Positions 9,562 to 17,464 of a stretch of DNA of 64,000 nt are shown piece by piece. The position numbers and the translations under genes were made by a program. Source of the stretch: Lutimonas halocynthiae (GTDB lineage: Bacteria > Bacteroidota > Bacteroidia > Flavobacteriales > Flavobacteriaceae). The stretch covers positions 124,001 to 188,000 of the forward strand of contig NZ_JAUFQO010000001.1 of assembly GCF_030409835.1 (NCBI RefSeq). Direction: 5' to 3'. Under the pieces are notes generated by a model. That model did no database searches and was not told where the DNA came from. It saw nothing but the letters and a program-made list of their open reading frames with translations. Numbering within the stretch: position 1 is the stretch's first letter; each line of letters begins with the position of its first letter.

Positions 9562-10056
9562 TCAACCTGTTTCTTTACTCCGTTTCTCCATCAGTATATT
9601 ATCCTTCCAGACACCATGTAACTGACCTATTCTTTCCCTAAAACCAATTTTTCGAAATCCTAGTTTCTCATGCAAACTAATACTCGCAACATTCTCAGGA
9701 AATATTCCAGATTGAAGTGTCCAATAGCCCTGCGCTTCACTTTCATCTATCAATCTGCTTAACAAACGCTCTCCTATCCTATTCCCTCTGGCCTCTTCGG
9801 CTATATAGACACTAACTTCTACCACACCTCCATATACACATCTTGAAGAAACTGCTGATAATGCTGCCCAGCCTAGAACCTTTTCTCCTTCCCTGGCAAC
9901 CAATCTGCAAGAATCAACATGATGCTGATTCCAGTAGTCCCATTCAGGAACTTCTTGCTCAAAGGTGGCCATTCCAGTTTCTATCCCTTGTCGATAAATT
10001 CCGGATACTGCTGGCCAATCTGCCTTCTTCATTTGTGTTATTTGAATCGTTTTCAT
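9562..10056 (-). CDS. arsN: GNAT acetyltransferase, ArsN/phosphinothricin type
   Basis: A 164-aa GNAT enzyme close to phosphinothricin N-acetyltransferases: IYRQGIETGMATFEQE near the start, VEVSVYIAEEARGNRIGERLL with the acetyl-CoA loop (R/Q-x-x-G-x-G/A), and ENVASISLHEKLGFRKIGF with a terminal GVWKDNILMEKR. In arsenic operons this subgroup (ArsN1) acetylates the organoarsenical antibiotic arsinothricin. That role is inferred from family and context. The ATG at 10056 is chosen. A TTG at 10062 lies only 1 bp after the arsR stop. The gene directly follows arsR and precedes the DUF6428 gene. Confidence 0.82.
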   Translation of the reverse strand: MKTIQITQMKKADWPAVSGIYRQGIETGMATFEQEVPEWDYWNQHHVDSCRLVAREGEKVLGWAALSAVSSRCVYGGVVEVSVYIAEEARGNRIGERLLSRLIDESEAQGYWTLQSGIFPENVASISLHEKLGFRKIGFRERIGQLHGVWKDNILMEKRSKETG

Positions 10057-10063
10057 TTTCAAA

Positions 10064-10396
10064 TCAGCAACAGTTAATCTTTGAAAAATCTTCTTTAAAC
10101 AAGCTACTAAACAAGTTCTGAGCTAATAGCCAATTCTCAGTATTGATGCAATACTTTACTTTTGGAGGATCAACTTCACCTATAATAAGTCCAGCATCTT
10201 TCAATTCCTTTAAATGTTGTGAAACGGTAGATTGTGCCAAAGGCAATACTTCAAGCAAATCACCTGTAAAACAGCAACTCTGGTTACTCAAATGTTTTAG
10301 GATAATAATTCTAGCCGGATGCCCTAATGCTTTTGCAAATTTTGCAAGTAAAGCGGTATCATCAGAATAGTTAAAATCTTTTGCTGATCTTTTCAT
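10064..10396 (-). CDS. arsR: ArsR-family metalloregulator
   Basis: A 110-aa winged-helix repressor: [14 protein letters not shown] (helix 2), a recognition region [19 protein letters not shown] and a beta-wing [14 protein letters not shown] Cys pair at [10 protein letters not shown] lies just before the recognition helix, and the C-terminus ends INCC. Both are candidates for As(III) ligands, with Cys spacing differing from the classic CVC motif. It should repress the operon until arsenite binds. A perfect inverted repeat covers the promoter 16 bp upstream of its start. Confidence 0.93.
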   Translation of the reverse strand: MKRSAKDFNYSDDTALLAKFAKALGHPARIIILKHLSNQSCCFTGDLLEVLPLAQSTVSQHLKELKDAGLIIGEVDPPKVKYCINTENWLLAQNLFSSLFKEDFSKINCC

Positions 10397-10411
10397 AATG
10401 CTCTCTTATTG

Positions 10412-10433
10412 TTCATCGCAAATGTACGATGAA
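10412..10433 (-). promoter_or_regulatory. ars promoter with overlapping ArsR operator
   Basis: The minus strand contains TACATTTG (10419-10426), a match to the -7 consensus. It is flanked exactly by a perfect inverted repeat, TTCATCG (10412-10418) and CGATGAA (10427-10433). An ArsR dimer bound here would cover the -7 element and block transcription. The start of arsR lies 16 bp downstream. Confidence 0.7.
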
Positions 10434-10462
10434 ACTAATTATAAAAAAAATTATTCTATAAC

Positions 10463-10699
10463 TTATTTAGCAACTTCACCTCGATGAGGCATCAATGCAT
10501 CACGATATTTAATCATATCTTCCTCTTTAACAGTGATATAGGCGATACAATACAATTCATTGACGGGTTCAATATCCGTCTCAAAAAAGAAAAGTTTATC
10601 CTTCACCGCAAACTCTTCGAGGTGAATCACATGGTGTTTGGCTATCTCGAGGGCTTCCGGTCCTCTAAAATCCCAGATCAGTTTAATTTTTCTTTCCAT
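10463..10699 (-). CDS. Small conserved-looking protein, unknown function
   Basis: A 78-aa soluble protein with an acidic, mixed alpha/beta look: KLIWDFRGPEALEIAKHHV, then ETDIEPVNELYCIAYITV. It has no signal or membrane segment. The fold could be a small ferredoxin-like or ACT-like domain, but I do not recognise it. A -7 element (TATCTTTG, 10714-10721) sits just upstream inside a long inverted repeat, which supports real expression. It lies between arsR and the MotA/ExbB-like gene on the same strand. Confidence 0.65.
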   Translation of the reverse strand: MERKIKLIWDFRGPEALEIAKHHVIHLEEFAVKDKLFFFETDIEPVNELYCIAYITVKEEDMIKYRDALMPHRGEVAK

Positions 10700-10714
10700 G
10701 GTTCTGTTTTACGC

Positions 10715-10751
10715 AAAGATATTCATTCTGCTTATCAAAATGAATATCTTT
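10715..10751. repeat. 13-bp perfect inverted repeat over a promoter element
   Basis: AAAGATATTCATT (10715-10727) is repeated exactly in inverted form at 10739-10751 with an 11-nt spacer. The left arm contains the -7 element of the 78-aa gene on the minus strand. It may be an operator, or a terminator for the MotA-like gene, though no U-run follows it. Confidence 0.6.
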
Positions 10752-10773
10752 TATATTTAGAAAAATGTGCGCT

Positions 10774-11124
10774 TTAGTCCTTCTTTATCCATGTCAGGAT
10801 GATGATACCTAATCTTCCCACGAGAAAAGTAAACATCCCTAAAACAGGTGCAAGAAAAGCGACCTTCAATCCGCCGGCCAATACGGCAGGTAAAACTTCT
10901 CCAGCAGATTCAATAGCATCAAAAGCACTAATCAAGCCAATGATCTGGCCCAAAAATCCCCATACAATTGCAAACAAGGCAATAGAGCTTATCAAACTCA
11001 TGGTTTTTTCAACTGAACCTTTTTGCACAAATGCCTTTACAATAAGAATAATTATTAAAATAAGGATAAAAAACAGTGGATACATAAAAAATGGTCCCCC
11101 TTCATTCAAACGATCAAATATCAT
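10774..11124 (-). CDS. MotA/TolQ/ExbB-like small membrane protein
   Basis: A 116-aa protein with three hydrophobic segments. One lies near the N-terminus (YPLFFILILIIILIVKAF). The other two carry the proton-channel family pattern: IVWGFLGQIIGLISAFDAIE, then LAGGLKVAFLAPVLGMF. It is short for ExbB (about 230 aa) and lacks the large cytoplasmic loop. No ExbD/TolR partner gene adjoins it, so its partner and energised process are unknown. Family membership is clear from the GLxGTV-like and AL-like segments. Confidence 0.8.
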   Translation of the reverse strand: MIFDRLNEGGPFFMYPLFFILILIIILIVKAFVQKGSVEKTMSLISSIALFAIVWGFLGQIIGLISAFDAIESAGEVLPAVLAGGLKVAFLAPVLGMFTFLVGRLGIIILTWIKKD

Positions 11125-11318
11125 AATGTATAGTTTAAGATTAATTGATTCAAATGTAATAGAAAGATCGAATCGACTTAAAGAATTGCGACGGATGGTT
11201 CATAACATGCTTGATTCAACTAAAATAAGTAGTAATTTGCATATTCTTTTATTAAAATGGTAGAATCCTTATCAAATAGTGTCATCCAACCTATTAATTG
11301 TACTATTTCAAATAATAT

Positions 11319-12395
11319 ATGCAACTTGCAGCCATGAATCTTGCCAAACTAATCAATTCAAAATTCATTTCGATACACCTCTTGTTCTGGATAGGCGTAT
11401 GGTTTTTCTATGTGTATTTTTTCAGCTACAATTCTACGGATTCTAATTTTGTCACCTGGTTTTCAGCTTTTCTCATCCCTGTGACAATGATCACTACCTA
11501 TTTTGTGGTGTATTACCTTATTCCCACCTACCTGCTGACCAAGAAATATTTTCTTTTCTCATTATACAGTATCTATACAGTGATCCTTTCAACCTGGCTC
11601 ATTTTAATGACCATCTTTGCCAGTTTGCTCTTTTTGTCTAATTTAAATGTAGACAAAATGCCTCCAATGAGCAGGAACTACATCTTTGTGCTTATTCTGG
11701 TTTATCTAGTGGTACTTCTGGTTAGTTTTGTCAATCTTCTCAGTCATAATTTTGCGACTGAATCAAAGAATAAGGAGTTACAAAACAAAATTCTGGAAAC
11801 CCAACTGCAGATTAAAGACCAGGAATTGCAGTATCTGAAAAAGCAAATTCATCCTCATTTCTTATTTAATACACTAAATACAATCTATGGTTTTGCGCTA
11901 AAGCAATCTAAGAACACGCCAGATATTATTTTAAAGCTTTCCAATTTATTGGATTATATCCTCTATCAAGTGAACAAGCCCAAGGTAAGTTTAAAGGAAG
12001 AAATCATGCACTTGCAAGAATATATTGCCTTAGAGCGTATCAGATTCCAGGACACACTAAAGATATCCTTTACCTCAGATGAACTCTTTGAGGAAAAACA
12101 AATACCGCCCATGCTCTTAATACCTTTTGTTGAAAATGCATTTAAACACGGTAATTTAATCGATGGGTTTTTACAGGTAAATATTCTTATCGAAGTTGAT
12201 GATGATGCTCTTCGGTTTGTCATCAAAAATACCGTAAAACAAGATCAAGGTCATGAAACAAAAACCGGAATTGGTCTTGAAAACATAAAGAAAAGATTGG
12301 ATTTAATCTATCCTAATAACTATAACCTACAAATCAATCTTGTTGAAGATTGGTATATTGTAGAGCTTTATATTGAAAATATAAATAGCTTCTAA
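11319..12395 (+). CDS. LytS-type sensor histidine kinase
   Basis: Four hydrophobic segments in residues 15-150 anchor the protein in the inner membrane, followed by a short coiled-coil linker (TESKNKELQNKILETQLQ) and a His_kinase domain. The phosphoacceptor is His180 in QIHPHFLFNTLNTIYG. The ATPase domain shows IPPMLLIPFVENAFKHGN and GIGLENIKKRL. It has no large sensor domain, so it may sense within the membrane. An alternative ATG lies at 11334. The partner response regulator starts 1 bp after the stop. Confidence 0.92.
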   Translation: MQLAAMNLAKLINSKFISIHLLFWIGVWFFYVYFFSYNSTDSNFVTWFSAFLIPVTMITTYFVVYYLIPTYLLTKKYFLFSLYSIYTVILSTWLILMTIFASLLFLSNLNVDKMPPMSRNYIFVLILVYLVVLLVSFVNLLSHNFATESKNKELQNKILETQLQIKDQELQYLKKQIHPHFLFNTLNTIYGFALKQSKNTPDIILKLSNLLDYILYQVNKPKVSLKEEIMHLQEYIALERIRFQDTLKISFTSDELFEEKQIPPMLLIPFVENAFKHGNLIDGFLQVNILIEVDDDALRFVIKNTVKQDQGHETKTGIGLENIKKRLDLIYPNNYNLQINLVEDWYIVELYIENINSF

Positions 12396-12396
12396 C

Positions 12397-13113
12397 ATGG
12401 CAAAAACCATAAATTGTATCATCGTAGATGACGAGCCGATGGCTCGCGAAATACTCGAAAATCATTTAAAAAGAATTGATTCAATTCATATTGTAGGTTC
12501 TTGTAAGAATGCTGTTGAAGCCTTTAATTTATTGAATTCCGAGAATATTGATTTGATTTTTCTGGATATTAATATGCCTGAAATATCTGGGCTGTCCTTT
12601 GCCAAGTCAATCAATAAAAAAATTAAAATCATTTTTACCACCGCCTACAGGGAATACGCTTTAGACGGATTTGATCTAAAAGCTGTCGATTATTTACTCA
12701 AACCGATTTCTTTTGAAAGATTGTTTCAATCAATCCATAAATTTAAAAATGAGAGTTTATCATTTAGACAAGATGAAGCGCGAGACATCCCTGATGAAAA
12801 TGCCGATTTTTTCTTTGTAAGATCTGACAGGAAAATGATTAAGATTGATTTTTCAGAACTTGATTATATTGAAAGTTTGGCCGATTATGTCAAGATCCAT
12901 TCTAATGACAGGGTGATCATAACCCGAGAAACCATATCAAGTATTGAGGCGAAACTTCCGAAAAAAGACTTTCTTCGAGTTCACCGCTCATATATCGTCT
13001 CGATAAACAAAATTGAATCCTTCACAAATGAATTTATAGAAATTCACAACAAGGCGATTCCAATTAGCCGGAGTTATAAAAATGATGTTAAACATAGATT
13101 AGATAATGTTTAG
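12397..13113 (+). CDS. LytTR response regulator
   Basis: A 238-aa two-domain regulator. The receiver domain (residues 1-115) has the acidic pair DDE near residue 11 and the phosphoacceptor Asp57 in IDLIFLDINMPE. The C-terminal LytTR domain (about 135-235) shows SDRKMIKIDFSELDYIESLADYVKIH and LRVHRSYIVS, typical of LytT/AlgR regulators that bind direct repeats. It is the cytosolic partner of the LytS-like kinase directly upstream. The target genes are unknown. Confidence 0.94.
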   Translation: MAKTINCIIVDDEPMAREILENHLKRIDSIHIVGSCKNAVEAFNLLNSENIDLIFLDINMPEISGLSFAKSINKKIKIIFTTAYREYALDGFDLKAVDYLLKPISFERLFQSIHKFKNESLSFRQDEARDIPDENADFFFVRSDRKMIKIDFSELDYIESLADYVKIHSNDRVIITRETISSIEAKLPKKDFLRVHRSYIVSINKIESFTNEFIEIHNKAIPISRSYKNDVKHRLDNV

Positions 13114-13122
13114 CTAAAGAAT

Positions 13123-13130
13123 TATCTTTG
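13123..13130 (+). promoter_or_regulatory. Putative -7 element for mvaD
   Basis: TATCTTTG matches TAnnTTTG and lies 17 bp before the TTG start of mvaD. This implies a short leader of about 10 nt, and supports translation from the TTG. Confidence 0.5.
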
Positions 13131-13147
13131 CCAAAACCAAAATAATT

Positions 13148-14239
13148 TTGATCGAAAAGAAATTTATTTTTGAGCCCAGCCATAGCGATTCTCTCACAGA
13201 GGGCAGTGTCACATGGCAGAGTCCTAGCAATATTGCGCTAGTGAAATATTGGGGAAAAACAGATCCGCAAATTCCTAAGAATGCTTCTATTAGCTTTACT
13301 TTATCAAATTGCCATACAACTACTACTTTAATCTATACTCCTAAATCAGCACCTTCTAAGTCATTTGATTTTAATGTGTTTCTCGATGGAATTGAAAAAC
13401 AAGATTTTGCTCCAAAGATTGAAGAGTTCTTTAAGCGAATCGAGATATACCTTCCGTTTATTACTGATTACACTTTTGAAATTCATACAGAAAATTCATT
13501 CCCACATAGTAGTGGTATTGCATCAAGTGCCAGCGGAATGAGCGCCTTATCGCTTTGTCTGATGAGCATTCAAAAAATCGTTGATCCCAATATTTCTGAA
13601 AGTGATTTCATAGAAAAAGCCTCCTTTCTTGCCCGATTGGGTTCAGGAAGTGCCGCAAGAAGTATTGAAGGACCCTTGGTTGTTTGGGGAGAACATTCAA
13701 ATATATTTGGAAGTAGTGACTTGTTTGGTATAAAATACCCTGACGCTATTCATCAGGTTTTTACCACTTTTAATGACACCATTTTACTGGTTGACAAAGG
13801 CGTGAAACAAGTGTCTTCGACCATAGGACATAAATTAATGTTGGATCATCCCTTCGCCCAAGCCAGATTTGATCAGGCAAAAGACAATATGAGCAGGCTT
13901 ATTCCAATTTTGGAAAAGGGAGACCTTGATGCTTTTATTGATATTGTAGAAAAAGAAGCATTATCTCTTCATGCCATGATGATGACATCTGATCCGTATT
14001 TTATTTTAATGAAACCGAATACCTTAGAAATTATTGAAAGCATCTGGGCCTTTAGAAAAAGCTCTGGCTGCCATATTTGTTTCACTCTGGATGCAGGAGC
14101 TAATGTTCATGTATTATTTCCGGAAAGAGATAAAAAACGTGTTGACGAATTTATTAAAGAAGAACTTGCCGGATATTGCCAGAATAAACAATTCATTAGT
14201 GACCACGTTGGATCTGGGGCAAAATCAGTTGCTTCTTAA
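13148..14239 (+). CDS. mvaD: Diphosphomevalonate decarboxylase
   Basis: It decarboxylates mevalonate 5-diphosphate to isopentenyl diphosphate with ATP, the last step of the mevalonate pathway. The 363-aa product has SPSNIALVKYWGK at residues 25-37, the phosphate-binding segment SFPHSSGIASSASG (117-130) and GSGSAARSIEGP. No in-frame ATG precedes these, so the TTG at 13148 is taken as the start, supported by the promoter placed just upstream. Mevalonate kinase and a UbiA-type prenyltransferase follow, forming an isoprenoid cluster. Confidence 0.95.
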   Translation: MIEKKFIFEPSHSDSLTEGSVTWQSPSNIALVKYWGKTDPQIPKNASISFTLSNCHTTTTLIYTPKSAPSKSFDFNVFLDGIEKQDFAPKIEEFFKRIEIYLPFITDYTFEIHTENSFPHSSGIASSASGMSALSLCLMSIQKIVDPNISESDFIEKASFLARLGSGSAARSIEGPLVVWGEHSNIFGSSDLFGIKYPDAIHQVFTTFNDTILLVDKGVKQVSSTIGHKLMLDHPFAQARFDQAKDNMSRLIPILEKGDLDAFIDIVEKEALSLHAMMMTSDPYFILMKPNTLEIIESIWAFRKSSGCHICFTLDAGANVHVLFPERDKKRVDEFIKEELAGYCQNKQFISDHVGSGAKSVAS

Positions 14240-14327
14240 GGAAATGAAGAAATAATAAATCGTTACACAAGTTTTATAGAATTTATGCGTTTATTATCAA
14301 GTACATAGATATAAACTATTTTTCTAT

Positions 14328-14335
14328 TATATTTG
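14328..14335 (+). promoter_or_regulatory. Putative -7 element for mevalonate kinase
   Basis: TATATTTG matches TAnnTTTG, 14 bp before the ATG at 14350. A separate promoter is plausible because 110 bp separate this gene from mvaD. Confidence 0.45.
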
Positions 14336-14349
14336 TACCCAATTTATAT

Positions 14350-15285
14350 ATGGACGCAATGAATGGCCCACTTTTTTACGCTAAGATCCTTTTGTTTGGA
14401 GAATACGGCATTATAAAAGACTCAAAAGGTCTGGCGATACCATATAACTCTTATCAAGGAGCTTTAATTATTTCTGACGATACGACAGAAAAAGCTAAAG
14501 ATTCAAATCGAAAACTAAGTGAATTCTATTTGTATCTCTCACAATTAAAAGATCCTGAAATTCAGCTAAGACTTGACGAACTTAAAGTTGATATAGATCG
14601 TAATATGCATTTTGATTCCAGTATTCCTCAAGGATATGGAGTTGGAAGCTCCGGCGCCTTAGTAGCGGCGATTTACGACAAGTATGCTGATGATAAAATT
14701 ACCGTTCTTGAAAATCTTACAAGAGAAAAATTACTTAAATTAAAATCGACCTTTTCTAAAATGGAATCATTTTTCCATGGGAAGAGTTCAGGCTTAGATC
14801 CGTTAAATTCATATTTAAGTCTTCCGATCTTAATTAAATCTAAAAATAATCTTGAAGCTACCGGTATTCCATCTCAAAAGGAAGGAAAAGGAGCTGTTTT
14901 TCTTTTGGATTCTGAAATGATAGGTGAAACCCAACCTATGGTCAACATCTTTATGAACAAGATGAAGAATGAAGGATTTAGAAATATGATAGATCGTGAC
15001 TTTGCAAGACACACTGACAATTGCATTGATGATTTTTTACACGGAAATGTAACATCATTATTTGGAAATGTAAAAAAATTGTCGAAGGTTGTATTGAAAC
15101 ACTTTAAACCGATGATTCCAGATTCTTTTCACCAACTGTGGAAAAACGGAATCGAAACTAATGATTACTATCTGAAGCTTTGTGGTTCAGGTGGAGGTGG
15201 TTATATTTTAGGTTTTACTGAAGATTATCAAAAGACCAAAAAACTACTTGAAGACTATAAACTGGAATTAGTTTATAGGTTTTAA
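14350..15285 (+). CDS. mvk: Mevalonate kinase-like GHMP kinase
   Basis: It phosphorylates mevalonate at the 5 position using ATP. The 311-aa product shows AKILLFGEYGIIKDSKGLA near the N-terminus (motif 1), the GHMP ATP loop GYGVGSSGAL at residues 95-104, GKSSGLDPLNSY, and CGSGGGGYILGF near the C-terminus (motif 3). A start at the second Met (14359) is also possible. It lies between mvaD and the UbiA-like gene. The combination of an upstream decarboxylase and this kinase supports a mevalonate route to isoprenoids. Confidence 0.9.
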   Translation: MDAMNGPLFYAKILLFGEYGIIKDSKGLAIPYNSYQGALIISDDTTEKAKDSNRKLSEFYLYLSQLKDPEIQLRLDELKVDIDRNMHFDSSIPQGYGVGSSGALVAAIYDKYADDKITVLENLTREKLLKLKSTFSKMESFFHGKSSGLDPLNSYLSLPILIKSKNNLEATGIPSQKEGKGAVFLLDSEMIGETQPMVNIFMNKMKNEGFRNMIDRDFARHTDNCIDDFLHGNVTSLFGNVKKLSKVVLKHFKPMIPDSFHQLWKNGIETNDYYLKLCGSGGGGYILGFTEDYQKTKKLLEDYKLELVYRF

Positions 15286-15298
15286 CCATTCCTAAACT

Positions 15299-16243
15299 AT
15301 GGTTGATGTTACTAAAGGGCAGGTTCAAAAACCAAAACCCAAAAAACAGTATTCGCTTTTCTTTAAGTTTTTAAGCTTACTTTCAGTAGTAAGAGGCTAT
15401 AATATTGCCATAATTGTTTTGGCTCAATACCTTGCCGCTATCTTTATTTTTTCACCTGAAAAGTCTTTGGGGGATGTCATTTTTAATCTTGACTTATATT
15501 TTCTGATCCTAGCAACAATTTGCGTCATAGCATCTGGTTATATTATCAACAACTTTTATGACAGCAAAAAAGACCTGATCAATAAGCCCATTAAATCTAA
15601 GATCGATAGTATCGTTAGTCAAAAAATCAAACTACGAATCTACTTCTTCTTAAATTTTGTTGGTGTAGTGTTTGGTTTCCTGGTGTCTTGGCGGGCAGCC
15701 TTGTTTTTTTCTGTTTATATCTTTTTAATATGGTTGTATTCCCATAAGCTGAAAAAGTATCCTCTTACAGGCTTGTTCTCAGCCTCAATTTTGTCAATTT
15801 TACCATTTTTTGCCATTTTTATTTACTACAAGAATTTTTCTGAGATCATTTTTACGCATGCTGCTTTTCTCTTTTTTGTTCTAATGATCAGAGAATTATT
15901 AAAAGATCTTGAAAATATTAAAGGAGATATTGTTCAGGATTATAAAACCATACCCGTAACATATGGGGAGCATTTTACGAAGATTCTCATCACCTTGCTT
16001 GTGCTGCTCACTATGAATCCGGTATATTTTCTTTGGGAATACCCTGAAATTGGTATGATGAAGTATTATTTCTATCTGGTAGGAATCGTCTTCGTTATAT
16101 TCCTGGTATTTCTATGGAAAGCAAACACCAAAAGAGATTATGTCATTCTTCATAATACCATTAAGCTCATCATCATTATAGGCGTCCTAAGTCTTATGCT
16201 CATCGACACCTCAGTGATTATCAAAAGAATTCTTAAAGTCTAG
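15299..16243 (+). CDS. UbiA-family prenyltransferase
   Basis: A 314-aa membrane enzyme with about eight segments. The first Asp-rich motif appears as NNFYDSKKDLINKP and the second as DLENIKGDIVQDYKTIP, both binding Mg-prenyl diphosphate in UbiA enzymes. In Flavobacteriia such proteins are often labelled geranylgeranylglycerol-phosphate geranylgeranyltransferase by resemblance to archaeal ether-lipid enzymes. The acceptor cannot be told from sequence. It starts 13 bp after mevalonate kinase and likely uses products of that pathway. Confidence 0.87.
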   Translation: MVDVTKGQVQKPKPKKQYSLFFKFLSLLSVVRGYNIAIIVLAQYLAAIFIFSPEKSLGDVIFNLDLYFLILATICVIASGYIINNFYDSKKDLINKPIKSKIDSIVSQKIKLRIYFFLNFVGVVFGFLVSWRAALFFSVYIFLIWLYSHKLKKYPLTGLFSASILSILPFFAIFIYYKNFSEIIFTHAAFLFFVLMIRELLKDLENIKGDIVQDYKTIPVTYGEHFTKILITLLVLLTMNPVYFLWEYPEIGMMKYYFYLVGIVFVIFLVFLWKANTKRDYVILHNTIKLIIIIGVLSLMLIDTSVIIKRILKV

Positions 16244-16373
16244 ACTTTTCTAAGAAGCCCACTCTTAATACAAACCCGCAAGACGTAGCCATAATAATAA
16301 TGGCAATTTGTAAGGCTCTTCTCCACCAACTATCCTTCTTGGTCTTTTTACTTTTTAGTTCCGCTTGTTCCAT
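16233..16373 (-). CDS. 46-aa putative membrane peptide
   Basis: An ORF not longer than 46 residues begins MEQAELKSKKTKKD, then RRALQIAIIIMATSCGFVLRV, and ends in KSRL. The first half is highly charged and the second is one plausible membrane helix, a layout common in real small proteins. It overlaps the end of the UbiA gene tail to tail by 11 bp. There is no obvious family. A divergent promoter with rluB in 16374-16487 is possible. Confidence 0.5.
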   Translation of the reverse strand: MEQAELKSKKTKKDSWWRRALQIAIIIMATSCGFVLRVGFLEKSRL

Positions 16374-16465
16374 AATTCAGTTTCATTTACTCAAGTCTGA
16401 ATAAGTTACGAATTTTTTAATTAAGGTTATTGACGGATAATCAACTACTTATTGAAATGATTTCG

Positions 16466-16473
16466 TACTTTTG
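16466..16473 (+). promoter_or_regulatory. Putative -7 element for the pseudouridine synthase
   Basis: TACTTTTG matches TAnnTTTG, 14 bp before the ATG at 16488. The 5'-proximal gene follows with a short A-rich leader. Confidence 0.5.
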
Positions 16474-16487
16474 CAAAAAATTTACAA

Positions 16488-17390
16488 ATGACCGCAAAAA
16501 ACAACTCGTCGAGAGGACGACAGGAGCGAGGATCTGGCAGTACTGAAAAAGGAAGCCAATCAAAATCATCCTATTCAGGATCTTTTAAGGGAAAATCAAA
16601 GGATAAAAACTTCAGACCACATCCCGAAAAAGTAAAATCTTTCAAAAAAGGACCATCTAAACTGCCGAAAAAAGCGGAGTCAGATGAGATTCGTTTAAAC
16701 AAGTACATCTCTAATTCAGGCGTTTGTTCTCGAAGAGAGGCAGACACTTATATAAGTGCCGGAAGTGCTACAGTTAACGGTAAAATAATTACCGAAATGG
16801 GTTATAAAGTGAAGCCCACTGACGAAGTTCGATTTGATGATGTGCTTATTACTCCGGAGGCTAAACGATATGTATTGTTAAACAAGCCAAAGAACTATAT
16901 CACAACGATGGATGATGAAAGAAACAGGAAAACAGTAATGGAACTGATTCACAGGTCTACCAAAGAAAGGATTTATCCTGTTGGAAGGCTGGATAGAGAA
17001 ACAACTGGTCTTCTATTGTTCACAAACGATGGTGATATGGCTAAAAAGCTTACGCATCCGAAGCATAACGTTAAAAAACTATACCACGTAACACTTGACA
17101 AAAAACTCTCAATGGTTGATCTGCATAAGATTGCTGAGAATTTTGTTTTAGATGGTAAAATGGTTTTTGTTGACAAAGTCTCATACATCGAAAACAAACC
17201 AAAATTCGAGGTGGGTATTGAAATTCATTCTGGAAGAAATAGAATCGTTCGTAGAATCTTTGAACATTTTGGATACAACGTCATCAAACTTGATCGTGTT
17301 ATTTTCGCAGGCCTGACCAAAAGAAATCTTGGTCGTGGTGTATGGCGTCATTTAAACGAACAGGAAGTCAATAATTTGAAAATGATCTAA
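16488..17390 (+). CDS. rluB: RluB/RsuA-family 23S-type pseudouridine synthase
   Basis: A 300-aa protein: a basic, low-complexity N-terminus (residues 1-65), an S4 RNA-binding domain (IRLNKYISNSGVCSRREAD near 67-85), and a pseudouridine synthase domain with the catalytic Asp in YPVGRLDRETTGLLLFTND. The C-terminal GRNRIVRRIFEHFGYNVIKL is a family block. It isomerises uridine in rRNA, probably 23S, but the exact site cannot be assigned. It ends at a bidirectional terminator shared with the convergent amylase gene. Confidence 0.93.
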   Translation: MTAKNNSSRGRQERGSGSTEKGSQSKSSYSGSFKGKSKDKNFRPHPEKVKSFKKGPSKLPKKAESDEIRLNKYISNSGVCSRREADTYISAGSATVNGKIITEMGYKVKPTDEVRFDDVLITPEAKRYVLLNKPKNYITTMDDERNRKTVMELIHRSTKERIYPVGRLDRETTGLLLFTNDGDMAKKLTHPKHNVKKLYHVTLDKKLSMVDLHKIAENFVLDGKMVFVDKVSYIENKPKFEVGIEIHSGRNRIVRRIFEHFGYNVIKLDRVIFAGLTKRNLGRGVWRHLNEQEVNNLKMI

Positions 17391-17411
17391 TCTTTTTGGA
17401 TTTAATTATAT

Positions 17412-17443
17412 AAAAAAAGACTGCTTTTCAGCAGTCTTTTTTT
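17412..17443. terminator. Bidirectional intrinsic terminator
   Basis: A-run plus GACTGC (17412-17424) pairs with GCAGTC and a T-run (17431-17443) around a 6-nt loop. A- and T-runs flank both sides, so it should stop transcription from rluB and from the convergent GH13 gene. Confidence 0.9.
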
Positions 17444-17464
17444 ATTCATTCTCACGAACAAATA

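Noticed and set aside
10799-11263. 154-aa ORF antisense to the MotA/ExbB-like gene.
   Set aside because: It lies inside the coding frame of a recognisable membrane protein, with basic low-complexity content and no start signals.
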